Below are positions 9,077-16,012 of a DNA stretch of 33,893 bases, in pieces. The first letter of the stretch is position 1; every line of letters begins with the position of its first letter. A program made the position numbers and the translations under genes. The stretch is taken from the NCBI RefSeq assembly GCF_019038395.1, contig NZ_JAGFXZ010000032.1, forward strand, positions 1 to 33,893. The letters are read 5' to 3'. Below the pieces are notes generated by a model. That model was given only the letters and a program-made list of their open reading frames with translations. It was not told the origin of the DNA and did not search any database. The stretch is from Acinetobacter sp. BY419. Lineage in GTDB: Bacteria > Pseudomonadota > Gammaproteobacteria > Pseudomonadales > Moraxellaceae.

Positions 9077-10459
9077 CTAGCTTACCGCCTTTAACTTTGG
9101 GACAGGTTCACCATCTACAATTCTTTCAAAACGTTGAATTTCTTCTTCAAGATGAGTCAGCAGATTCTGCATTTTCGGCAGGGCATTACGGCACGCGGTC
9201 AAGCCGACTTCCAGTTTATCTAAATAGCTGGTCATGGTGATATTGAGGGCCTGACCATCGAGCACAATGGATGCTGGATAAAGGGCTTCAAGGCGTGCAC
9301 CATTCCAGTAAAGGGGTTCTTGTGGCCCGGGCACATTAGAAATAATGACGTTAAAAGCCTGACGTGTCGGCATTAAACCAGATGCAATATTCAGACCTGC
9401 TGCCCCATAGACAAAGGCACTATAATTCAGAATCTGATCAGCATTCATACGCTTAAAGCGCTCTTTGGCACTCAGCACACTACGGCGTACGATCTGTAAG
9501 CGTTCCAGTGGGTCGTCTTTATGTGTGCCCAGATTGGCCAGAATCATGGTAATGCGGTTAGATATATCGGAATCATCACTGCGAACCGAAGCAGGAACCA
9601 TAGCAATCAGTGGTTTTTTCGGCAGGGCATTTTGTGATAATAAATATTCACGTAATGCACCAGAGCAAATGGCCAGGACGATGTCATTAATGGTCACACC
9701 CAATGCCTTGGAAATATGGCGTAAACGCGAAAATTCAAAAGATTGAGCGGCAAAACGACGCGAAGCGCTGATGCGTTGATTCAGAATACAGCTTGGCGCC
9801 TGGAAGCTAGAAACATAATCAGGATTACGCCCCATATCTTTCATGACAGTTTGCGACAGCTCATAGGCCACACGGGGTGCAGATTCCAGCTGTCCCTTAA
9901 AGGTCTTCCAGATATTTTTAAATGCACTGACTTTAGGTACCTTAAGACGTTTGGCACGGGGTCCTTCTACACACCACGGTGGAACAATGCTTTTGGCATG
10001 TGGGTCACGTGAGAGTGATTTTTCTACCAGACGCATGCCCGCAATTCCATCCACCATGGCATGGTGGATTTTGAAATACATGGCAAAACGGTTACCCTCA
10101 ATGCCTTCAATGATATGACAAGTCCATAGCGGTTTAGCACGGTCAATGAGTGAACTATGTTCTTGGGAAATATAGGTTAATAATTCACGGATACGACCTG
10201 GTTTGGGTAGCGCAATATGACGAAAGTGATGATCGAGATCAAACTGATGATCCTCATCCCAAAATAATCCGTTTAAATAATTATTAAATGGTGCAATTGG
10301 GGAAGATTTCGAATTTTGGATATCCGTAACCAGGTCCAAGATAAAAGTAGCCGGGGCATTCTCGGGAATCTGGAATAAAAATAGTCCGCCTACATGCATA
10401 GGCTGTTGACGTTTCTCTAAAGTTAAGAAAATAAAATCAATTGGGTGTAATGGACGCAT
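9077..10459 (-). CDS. atfA: Wax ester synthase / acyl-CoA:diacylglycerol acyltransferase
   Basis: This bifunctional WS/DGAT enzyme esterifies acyl-CoA to fatty alcohols (wax esters) or diacylglycerol (triacylglycerol) and makes the storage lipid inclusions typical of Acinetobacter. The 460-residue protein begins MRPLHPIDFIFLTLEKRQQP, matching the A. baylyi enzyme very closely as remembered. The catalytic HHxxxDG motif is at 132-138 (HHAMVDG). Later motifs include VTINDIVLAICSGALREYL and VISNVPGPQEPLYWNGA. The gene stands alone, with a terminator on its 3' side. The Shine-Dalgarno is weak (GAGG about 11 bases upstream), and the start is chosen from the conserved N-terminus. No irregularities. 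Confidence 0.95.
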   Translation of the reverse strand: MRPLHPIDFIFLTLEKRQQPMHVGGLFLFQIPENAPATFILDLVTDIQNSKSSPIAPFNNYLNGLFWDEDHQFDLDHHFRHIALPKPGRIRELLTYISQEHSSLIDRAKPLWTCHIIEGIEGNRFAMYFKIHHAMVDGIAGMRLVEKSLSRDPHAKSIVPPWCVEGPRAKRLKVPKVSAFKNIWKTFKGQLESAPRVAYELSQTVMKDMGRNPDYVSSFQAPSCILNQRISASRRFAAQSFEFSRLRHISKALGVTINDIVLAICSGALREYLLSQNALPKKPLIAMVPASVRSDDSDISNRITMILANLGTHKDDPLERLQIVRRSVLSAKERFKRMNADQILNYSAFVYGAAGLNIASGLMPTRQAFNVIISNVPGPQEPLYWNGARLEALYPASIVLDGQALNITMTSYLDKLEVGLTACRNALPKMQNLLTHLEEEIQRFERIVDGEPVPKLKAVS

Positions 10460-10601
10460 AGCGTAAATTGCCTCACTGCAGTTTCTTCAGCTGCTCTGAT
10501 CCGAACAACCTTGTTAGAATTATTAATATAAACATTACAAAGTATAGCGGTTTTTCGCGGAAAGGTACTGATTTTTCTGTAGATGTTTCGTTTACAAAAA
10601 A

Positions 10602-10623
10602 AACCACCGATAAATCGGTGGTT
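10602..10623 (-). terminator. Intrinsic terminator of cysH
   Basis: AACCACCGAT and ATCGGTGGTT form a near-perfect palindrome just after the cysH stop. On the minus strand it runs into a stretch of T residues. Confidence 0.8.
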
Positions 10624-10631
10624 ATGCTAGA

Positions 10632-11366
10632 TCATTTTTTTAAGTTGCCGGCATGCAGGCCGCATTCTTTGTGGGTGGCCTCTTCCCACCACCAGCGACC
10701 TTCACGTTCATGCTGATTTGGCAGGACAGGGCGGGTACAGGGTTCACAGCCAATTGAAACGAAACCTTTTTCATGCAGGGCATTATAAGGTACTTCCATC
10801 ATGCGGATATAACTCCAGACATCCGCACTGGACCAGTTGGCCAGAGGGTTGTATTTGATCAGCTGCTTCCCAGTGCCGGAAAAACCTGAATCTGACTGAA
10901 CCACAGGAATTTCATTACGGGTACCTGGGCTTTGGTCTTTGCGCTGACCGGTAATCCAGCCATCCAGTGTAGCCAGTTTTTTACGCAGCGGTTGAACCTT
11001 GCGGATACCACAACATTCCTGATGGCCATCTTCAAAGAAACTGAATAAACCTTTGCTGGTTACTAAATTTTGCACCGCGTCAGTTTCAGGAAAGCAGATT
11101 TCAATCTCGATATTGTAATGCTTGCGTACCCGTTCAATAAATTGATAGGTCTCTGCATGTAGACGGCCGGTATCCAGACTGAATACCCGAAATGGTTTAC
11201 CCAAATGAGAGGCCATATCAATCAATACAACATCTTCGGCACCAGAAAATGAAATCGCAATTTCACCTTGCTGGCTCAGTGCAAGTGCCAAAATTTCATT
11301 GGGCGATTTATCTGCATATTCGGATGCAAGCGCATCGATACGATCAATAGTAGGAATGATGGTCAT
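10632..11366 (-). CDS. cysH: Assimilatory adenylylsulfate (APS/PAPS) reductase
   Basis: CysH reduces activated sulfate to sulfite for cysteine synthesis in the cytoplasm. The 244-residue protein has the PP-loop-like [12 protein letters not shown] (39-50), FSLDTGRL (62-69), the arginine-rich [14 protein letters not shown] (137-150) and the C-terminal ECGLH with the catalytic Cys235. Cys118-Cys119 and Cys207/Cys210 are the four ligands of a [4Fe-4S] cluster. This points to the cluster-containing APS-type reductase (EC 1.8.4.10) rather than the cluster-free E. coli PAPS reductase. The start is supported by AGGA upstream. The gene is divergent from thrH, has no other cys gene beside it, and carries a notable inverted repeat in its leader. 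Confidence 0.94.
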   Translation of the reverse strand: MTIIPTIDRIDALASEYADKSPNEILALALSQQGEIAISFSGAEDVVLIDMASHLGKPFRVFSLDTGRLHAETYQFIERVRKHYNIEIEICFPETDAVQNLVTSKGLFSFFEDGHQECCGIRKVQPLRKKLATLDGWITGQRKDQSPGTRNEIPVVQSDSGFSGTGKQLIKYNPLANWSSADVWSYIRMMEVPYNALHEKGFVSIGCEPCTRPVLPNQHEREGRWWWEEATHKECGLHAGNLKK

Positions 11367-11379
11367 GAGAGTCCTGGCG

Positions 11380-11409
11380 ATATAGGCTTGGAAAGGACAT
11401 GGCCTATAT
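11380..11409 (-). promoter_or_regulatory. Inverted repeat in the cysH leader
   Basis: ATATAGGC (11380-11387) and GCCTATAT (11402-11409) form a perfect 8-bp inverted repeat spaced by 14 bases, 13-43 bases upstream of the cysH start. It could be an RNA hairpin controlling translation or an operator. A second palindrome (TCTATT-tt-AATAGA, 11424-11437) follows. On the other side of this region TATGAT (11526-11531) may be the -10 for thrH. Confidence 0.4.
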
Positions 11410-11570
11410 TAATTAATTTCACCTCTATTTTAATAGAATTGATTTAGTTGACTTATCACTAAAAAATAAATACTTATGAAAAAAATAGATTTAAAAAAGT
11501 ACAGTGCAAAATCGGTTTCTTCAGCTATGATAGTGCAAATTTTTTTCGATACAACTTAGGGGGAATATTC

Positions 11571-12188
11571 ATGGAAGTCGTATGTCTAGATTTAGAAGGT
11601 GTGCTGGTTCCAGAAATCTGGATCAACTTTGCCAAAAAAACCGGTATTAAAGAGCTTGAAGCGACGACTCGTGACATTCCTGACTATGATGTACTGATGA
11701 CACAACGTCTGAATATTTTAAAACAGCACGGTTTAGGCTTAAACGATATTCAGGATGTGATTGCAGAAATGGGGCCGTTCCCAGGAGCAAAAGAATTTGT
11801 GAAATGGGTGAGTACGCATTTTCAATTGATTATTCTTTCAGATACCTTCTATGAATTTGCACATCCATTGATGAAACAATTGGATTGGCCAACTATTTTC
11901 TGCCATAAACTGGAAACAGATGAAGCGGGGATGATCTCTGCTTATAAACTTCGTCAGCCGGACCAAAAACGTCAAGCAGTAAAGGCATTACATGGCTTGA
12001 ACTTCCGTGTGATTGCAGCAGGGGATTCTTATAACGATACCACAATGCTAGGTGAAGCAGATCATGGTTTCCTGTTTGATGCACCTGAAAATGTCATTGC
12101 CGAATTCCCGCAATTCCCACCCATTCGTGGTTATGATGCCTTAAAAGAAGCGATTCGTAATGCTTCAGTACGCGATATTCCAGCTTAA
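11571..12188 (+). CDS. thrH: ThrH: phosphoserine phosphatase / homoserine phosphotransferase
   Basis: ThrH is a HAD-superfamily enzyme that dephosphorylates phosphoserine and can transfer the phosphate to homoserine, linking serine and threonine synthesis. The 205-residue length is typical. The catalytic loop is CLDLEGVLVPE with nucleophile Asp7 and Glu9, where most HAD phosphatases have DxD. Motif II is LSDTFYEF (Ser90) and the metal-binding motif is AGDSYNDTTML (150-160; Asp152, Asp156). A strong AGGGGGA Shine-Dalgarno lies upstream. It is transcribed alone, divergent from cysH, and followed by a shared terminator. Confidence 0.93.
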   Translation: MEVVCLDLEGVLVPEIWINFAKKTGIKELEATTRDIPDYDVLMTQRLNILKQHGLGLNDIQDVIAEMGPFPGAKEFVKWVSTHFQLIILSDTFYEFAHPLMKQLDWPTIFCHKLETDEAGMISAYKLRQPDQKRQAVKALHGLNFRVIAAGDSYNDTTMLGEADHGFLFDAPENVIAEFPQFPPIRGYDALKEAIRNASVRDIPA

Positions 12189-12208
12189 TATTATAAGTAA
12201 ACTGTAAT

Positions 12209-12239
12209 AAAGAAAGGACGCTCATGGCGCCCTTTCTTT
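12209..12239. terminator. Bidirectional terminator between thrH and the FadL-like gene
   Basis: AAAGAAAGGACGC and GCGCCCTTTCTTT pair as a 13-bp stem with one mismatch and a 5-base loop. The flanking A and T residues let it work for both convergent genes. Confidence 0.78.
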
Positions 12240-12253
12240 ATTGAATCAATTAA

Positions 12254-13420
12254 TTAAAAGCGATAGCCGATCTTCATGCCATAACCTAGAGCATGGTTGT
12301 CTTCAAAATTCGCTTTAACAGCTCCACCAGTCTGTGCTTGTGCATCACCTAACCAGAAGTACTTCACACCGGCTTGAATGAAATAGTTTTCAGCAGGGCT
12401 ATACTGACCGCCCATGCCTACACTCCAGTAACCTTCAGTTGGTCCAAGTGTAGTGACCGGGTTGCCGGCACCAGAATCATAGCCAACAGCAGCCGTACCT
12501 GACCATTTATTGTTGAACTTATGGCCTAAACCAACAGTTGCTGACCACTGGTCATCTGAGTAGTCAATTAGATTTTGTTTTGTACCTAAAGCAGCTGTAG
12601 TTTGAGCTAAAAATGAAGGTGTTACTGCAAAATGATCCCAATGTACCCAACGTAAATTTGCAAAAGCTAGTGTATTAGGTGCAATACCACTTTGTAGATC
12701 AATATTAACCGATTGTGGAGTGATAGCTTCTACTTTATTAATATGAGCAAAACCAGGAATCAAATTATATGTTTCTATAGATTTAGCATTATGTTTGATT
12801 TCTGAACGATAGGTAACAGCTGCTTTTAAGGCAATTTCAGGAATTTGATAAGCAAATCCTGCTAACCAGCCCCACATTTCTTCTTGTTCTACTTCAATAT
12901 TATAACCACTTAAAGTACCCGCAGGAGGTTTTGCATACGCCATGCCGCGTAATTTAATATTTGCTTCAACCGTTTGCCATACTGGGCCTGCATAGAAATT
13001 CCAGTTTTCTGTAGGTTGGTAGCCAATTAAAGCGGTTATATTATGGGTATCTACTTCAACTGAAGTGCCTTCTACACCATTACCAAATGAACCGGCAACT
13101 GAAGAATATTCTGCATCAGCACCAAAAGGTTGATCATAAATCAAACCCAGTGAAATTTTATCAGTAGCTTGAATTTTAATGGCTGCAGACGGGAAGTAAT
13201 AATCTTCACCCATATCACTGATTTTCTCGCCTTCTAAACCTGTTACTGTAGAAGAACCTCTTACCGTTGGATCTAAAACAGAAATACCTGCTTCTGCATA
13301 ATTACCAGGCTGTAAAAAAGCATGAATTGACTGACCAGAACGGTCTAGGCCAGCTGCTTGAACTGCTGAGAGGGAGAAAGTGCTAAGTAAAATAGCTGAG
13401 GAAATTTTAGTGAGCTTCAT
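12254..13420 (-). CDS. FadL/OmpP1-family outer-membrane transporter, copy 1
   Basis: FadL-family beta-barrels let long-chain fatty acids and other hydrophobic molecules cross the outer membrane by lateral diffusion. This 388-residue protein has a signal peptide (about 22 residues, ending SAVQA). Its mature start, AGLDRSGQSIHAFLQPGNYAEAG, resembles the family's N-terminal hatch, where FadL proteins carry an NPA motif; NPA is absent here. The C-terminus ends in aromatic Phe (GYGMKIGYRF), as expected for a barrel. It is a clear paralogue of the gene at 13758-15005: both share LDRSGQSI, the TENW-FYAGPVWQ type segment, VGYDSGAGNPVTTLGPTEGYW and YFWLGDAQA. AGGGA precedes the ATG. The substrate cannot be told from sequence. 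Confidence 0.9.
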   Translation of the reverse strand: MKLTKISSAILLSTFSLSAVQAAGLDRSGQSIHAFLQPGNYAEAGISVLDPTVRGSSTVTGLEGEKISDMGEDYYFPSAAIKIQATDKISLGLIYDQPFGADAEYSSVAGSFGNGVEGTSVEVDTHNITALIGYQPTENWNFYAGPVWQTVEANIKLRGMAYAKPPAGTLSGYNIEVEQEEMWGWLAGFAYQIPEIALKAAVTYRSEIKHNAKSIETYNLIPGFAHINKVEAITPQSVNIDLQSGIAPNTLAFANLRWVHWDHFAVTPSFLAQTTAALGTKQNLIDYSDDQWSATVGLGHKFNNKWSGTAAVGYDSGAGNPVTTLGPTEGYWSVGMGGQYSPAENYFIQAGVKYFWLGDAQAQTGGAVKANFEDNHALGYGMKIGYRF

Positions 13421-13483
13421 GGTACGGTCCCTGATGCCATCTGTAACAAAAAATGTACGGGAAAAGTAACATAAATTTAAAAA

Positions 13484-13495
13484 GAGTAAATACTC
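13484..13495. promoter_or_regulatory. Dyad GAGTA-AA-TACTC upstream of fadL-like copy 1
   Basis: This perfect 12-bp palindrome is about 64 bases before the start codon. Related dyads with AGTA half-sites occur at 13544-13557, 15138-15149 and 15186-15198, two upstream of each paralogue. It is a candidate shared operator. Confidence 0.35.
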
Positions 13496-13543
13496 AGGAT
13501 TAGATAAGAAATGAACTACAGCGGTTAAATCTAGGGATTGCTT

Positions 13544-13557
13544 AGAGTATTTATACT
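13544..13557. promoter_or_regulatory. Second dyad (AGTAT-TT-ATACT) upstream of copy 1
   Basis: AGTAT (13546-13550) and ATACT (13553-13557) are perfect inverted repeats around TT. This version has four bases between the AGTA/TACT half-sites, rather than two as at 13484. Confidence 0.3.
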
Positions 13558-13652
13558 ATATTCTTGATGTTAAATAGATGAAAAATAACAAAATAAAAAA
13601 GAGAGGAAATTTTATGGAAATGATAGCTACAAGAAGATTGATTGCTTGTAAA

Positions 13653-13696
13653 ATAAGCAAATGATAAGCAAATGATAAGCAAATGATATGCAAATG
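13653..13696. repeat. Four tandem copies of an 11-bp repeat (ATAAGCAAATG)
   Basis: Three exact copies of ATAAGCAAATG are followed by one copy with a single change (ATATGCAAATG). The 44-bp block lies between the terminator of the second FadL-like gene and the promoter region of the first, about 230-275 bases upstream of its start. The period is close to one DNA helical turn. The remaining DNA between 13421 and 13757 is AT-rich and holds the dyads, the promoter of copy 1 and the terminator of copy 2, but no gene. Confidence 0.85.
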
Positions 13697-13718
13697 TATA
13701 AAATTAGAATTCAAAAAT

Positions 13719-13744
13719 AAAAAACCACCCGAAAGTGGTTTTTT
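13719..13744 (-). terminator. Terminator of fadL-like copy 2
   Basis: AAAAAACCAC / GTGGTTTTTT with a CCGAAA loop lies just after the stop of the 13758-15005 gene. A T run follows the stem on either strand. Confidence 0.75.
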
Positions 13745-13757
13745 ATTTAATCAGAAC

Positions 13758-15005
13758 TTAGAAGCGGTAACCCATTTTTAAGCCATAAGCAATTGCGTCA
13801 TTGTCTTTAAAGGTACCTACATTTGGATTCGCTGCAGTTAAAGCTTCAGCATCGCCTAGCCAGAAATACTTCATTCCGCCTGCAATGAAATAGTTTGGAG
13901 CAGGAGAGAACTGAACCCCTACGCCTACGTTCCAGTAACCTTCTGTTGGGCCAAGAGTTGTAATAGGATTACCTGCGCCCGAATCCCAGCCTACAGAGAC
14001 ATTGCCTGCCCATTTTTCGTTAAATTTACGGCCTACACCCGCTGTAGCTGACCATTGGTCTTCATTGTATTCAACAAGGTTTCCACCCTGCAAACTAGCT
14101 AAATAAGCTCCTTGAGCTGGATCTAAAGCACCTACAACACTTGAATAACCAGCAAGGCCATCTAAGGCTTGACCAAAACTATTCGGGCGAATTGCAAATC
14201 CATCCCAATTTACCCAACGCACATTAAGAAATGCTACTGTGTTTTCCATGACTCCAGATTGAAGATCTAAGTTGACAGATTGTGGGGTCGTAACATCAGT
14301 TTTACCAGCAGTATATGGACCTAATGGAAGATTAACACCAGGAGCTACAGGTAAACCAGTTACTAACCCAGTTTCTGTTGAAGCAAGTTGGTGTTCAATT
14401 TCTGAACGGTAGGTTAAAGACGCTTTCAAGGCAATTTCAGGAATTTGGTAAGCTAAACCTGCTAGCCAGCCTGTACCACCATCTTTTTTCATGGTGGCAT
14501 CATATCCGCTTAATAATGAATATGCGGCACCGCGTAAAGCTACATTACCCTTGGCTTCTTGATAAACTGGGCCTGCATAAATATTCCAGTTTTCAGTTGG
14601 CTGGAAACCAAACAAGAAACTTAAATTTTCTGTAGTAACTTCAGCTCTTGTGCCATCGAAGCTTGTAGGATTAAAGGCAGCAGAGCCGTCTTTATAGTCT
14701 GCTTCAGCACCAAATGGTTGGTCAAAAATAAGACCAAAAGAAAAGTTGTCTGTCAGCTGGAGTTTCAACGCAGCTGATACAGAGTGATAATCCCCTGCCA
14801 TATCACCAGTAGCTTGCCCACCTAGAGCAGCGGAACTAGTACCAGAAACCGAAGGATCTAATACAGTAATGCCCGCTTCAAAGTAATTACCTGGTTGTAA
14901 AAACGCTGCGATAGATTGTCCCGAACGATCCAGTGCAGCAGCAAATGCGCCTGTCATAGGTACAGTAGCGAGAATCATTGCAGTAGTTAATGTTTTTAAT
15001 TTCAT
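13758..15005 (-). CDS. FadL/OmpP1-family outer-membrane transporter, copy 2
   Basis: This 415-residue paralogue of the downstream FadL-like gene has a signal peptide of about 22 residues (ending AFA), then AALDRSGQSIAAFLQPGNYFEAG. It ends in AYGLKMGYRF, a typical outer-membrane C-terminus. The extra length compared with copy 1 is mainly two loop insertions, one around TGLVTGLPVAPGVNLPLGPY and one around LDGLAGYSSVVGALDPAQGA. These probably alter the extracellular surface. AAGGA precedes the ATG. The tandem arrangement suggests duplication followed by divergence, with transcription of each gene ended separately. It probably imports hydrophobic substrates such as fatty acids, alkanes or aromatics; which one is unknown. 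Confidence 0.9.
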   Translation of the reverse strand: MKLKTLTTAMILATVPMTGAFAAALDRSGQSIAAFLQPGNYFEAGITVLDPSVSGTSSAALGGQATGDMAGDYHSVSAALKLQLTDNFSFGLIFDQPFGAEADYKDGSAAFNPTSFDGTRAEVTTENLSFLFGFQPTENWNIYAGPVYQEAKGNVALRGAAYSLLSGYDATMKKDGGTGWLAGLAYQIPEIALKASLTYRSEIEHQLASTETGLVTGLPVAPGVNLPLGPYTAGKTDVTTPQSVNLDLQSGVMENTVAFLNVRWVNWDGFAIRPNSFGQALDGLAGYSSVVGALDPAQGAYLASLQGGNLVEYNEDQWSATAGVGRKFNEKWAGNVSVGWDSGAGNPITTLGPTEGYWNVGVGVQFSPAPNYFIAGGMKYFWLGDAEALTAANPNVGTFKDNDAIAYGLKMGYRF

Positions 15006-15137
15006 TTACGTCTTTCCTTGAGGTACAAATTTATATCTAGCGTTGTTGTTTGCACTTATTTAATTTTTTGGAGAGTTTGGTTACTAAACCGCAATCATTT
15101 GTTACTCCATGTGCCAAAAATACCACAAATAAAATAA

Positions 15138-15149
15138 GAGTAAATGCTC
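15138..15149. promoter_or_regulatory. Dyad GAGTA-AA-TGCTC upstream of fadL-like copy 2
   Basis: This nearly perfect copy of the palindrome at 13484-13495 has one changed base and lies about 133 bases ahead of the copy 2 start. Confidence 0.35.
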
Positions 15150-15153
15150 TAGC

Positions 15154-15170
15154 TTGAACAATCAGTTCAA
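15154..15170. promoter_or_regulatory. Perfect inverted repeat TTGAAC-N5-GTTCAA
   Basis: Six-base arms surround AATCA. It sits between the two AGTA dyads in the upstream region of fadL-like copy 2 and has the size of a dimeric repressor site. Copy 1 has no such repeat. Confidence 0.35.
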
Positions 15171-15185
15171 AAAAACATCAAAATA

Positions 15186-15198
15186 GAGTAAAAATACT
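15186..15198. promoter_or_regulatory. Second AGTA-N4-TACT dyad upstream of copy 2
   Basis: AGTA and TACT are separated by AAAA, the same half-sites and spacing as at 13544-13557 upstream of copy 1. Confidence 0.25.
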
Positions 15199-15593
15199 AA
15201 TTTGGTGATGGGTTTAAAATTGTAATTTATTGAAAATATTGATTTTAATTTGGAAAAAAAAAGCTTTTAAAAAAAATTAAAAAATATAATTTTAATGAAT
15301 TATTGTGCGACTAATTTGTTAATTAATTTGCAAATTTCCCTTTTTATCTCGAGCTTGAGCATTAAGCCCGATAAGCTGTTACAAGGAGACTAAATTTAAC
15401 AAGCTCTAAGATACAATTAAGAGTAATTTTAGAAATATTCAAGAAAATCATGGAGGCAAAAAAATTTCTTCATGTTTATCAGATCAAAACAATATTAAAT
15501 AATCCTTGATCCCGTTTTTTTAGAGTTCTACTTCATCGGAACAGCATAATTCTTTTTCTGGATACTCGTTTACAATTTGTTGCTACATTAAAT

Positions 15594-15651
15594 GAGTGAG
15601 CATAGAGAGGCTATGTGCATGTCAGAATGAACGGTGTATTGTGTAGAAATA
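15594..15651 (+). repeat. Left flank sequence similar to 22536-22572
   Basis: Two blocks here, GAGTGAGCATAGAGAGGC (15594-15611) and CGGTGT...TAGAAATA (15632-15651), recur in the same order and orientation, with changes and a shorter gap, after the export operon. The similarity is imperfect and could be chance or shared ancestry of a small element. Confidence 0.3.
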
Positions 15652-16012
15652 CAGGATTGAAGATAGGCGAAGGTGCTTGCCAGAAACGTCTGCCTATATA
15701 ACGATGGCAATGCAGTTTGCTGTTTAAACCTTGAAATAAGGAAACTGAATAGCCTAATCAAGAAGCTATGCGATGAGCCGTGAACAGTTTTAAAAGAAGA
15801 ATAGAAAAATTAAACAAAATAAATACTTGGAATATAAAATTGGATAATTTCTGATATCAGATCATGATGTCGATTAAAAACTAAAGAGAATGCAAAGCTA
15901 TGTAATCAGGTAGGCTAACGATACGGTTTTTTCTGATGACTTAAGCAGGCATTGATCTCAGGCAGTTGAGCATATTTTGTAGTGAGGGCTCAGCTGACAG
16001 GAGGGACAATTA

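Larger units (their letters stand above)
15006..16012. other. About 1 kb with no convincing gene; regulatory dyads and a hairpin-rich island
   Basis: No frame longer than a few dozen codons with a ribosome-binding site was found on either strand. The first part (to about 15590) is very AT-rich and holds the promoter region of fadL-like copy 2. From about 15594 to 15800 the composition becomes clearly less AT-rich and a series of short inverted repeats appears: CATAG/CTATG (15601-15615), GTATT/AATAC (15636-15652), ATAGGC/GCCTAT (15663-15697) and CCTT/AAGG (15729-15741). These could be a structured RNA or a decayed element such as the 5' part of a group II intron, but no reverse transcriptase or transposase remnant was recognised. 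The last 200 bases lead into the export operon. Confidence 0.5.

Noticed and set aside
13653..13696. CRISPR-like array
   Set aside because: The units are 11 bp and directly adjacent, with no spacers and no cas genes nearby.
15006..16012. A copy of the tRNA-Arg 3' end as an attachment repeat for the export module
   Set aside because: No match to the 3' part of the tRNA was found in the left flank, and no integrase gene is present.
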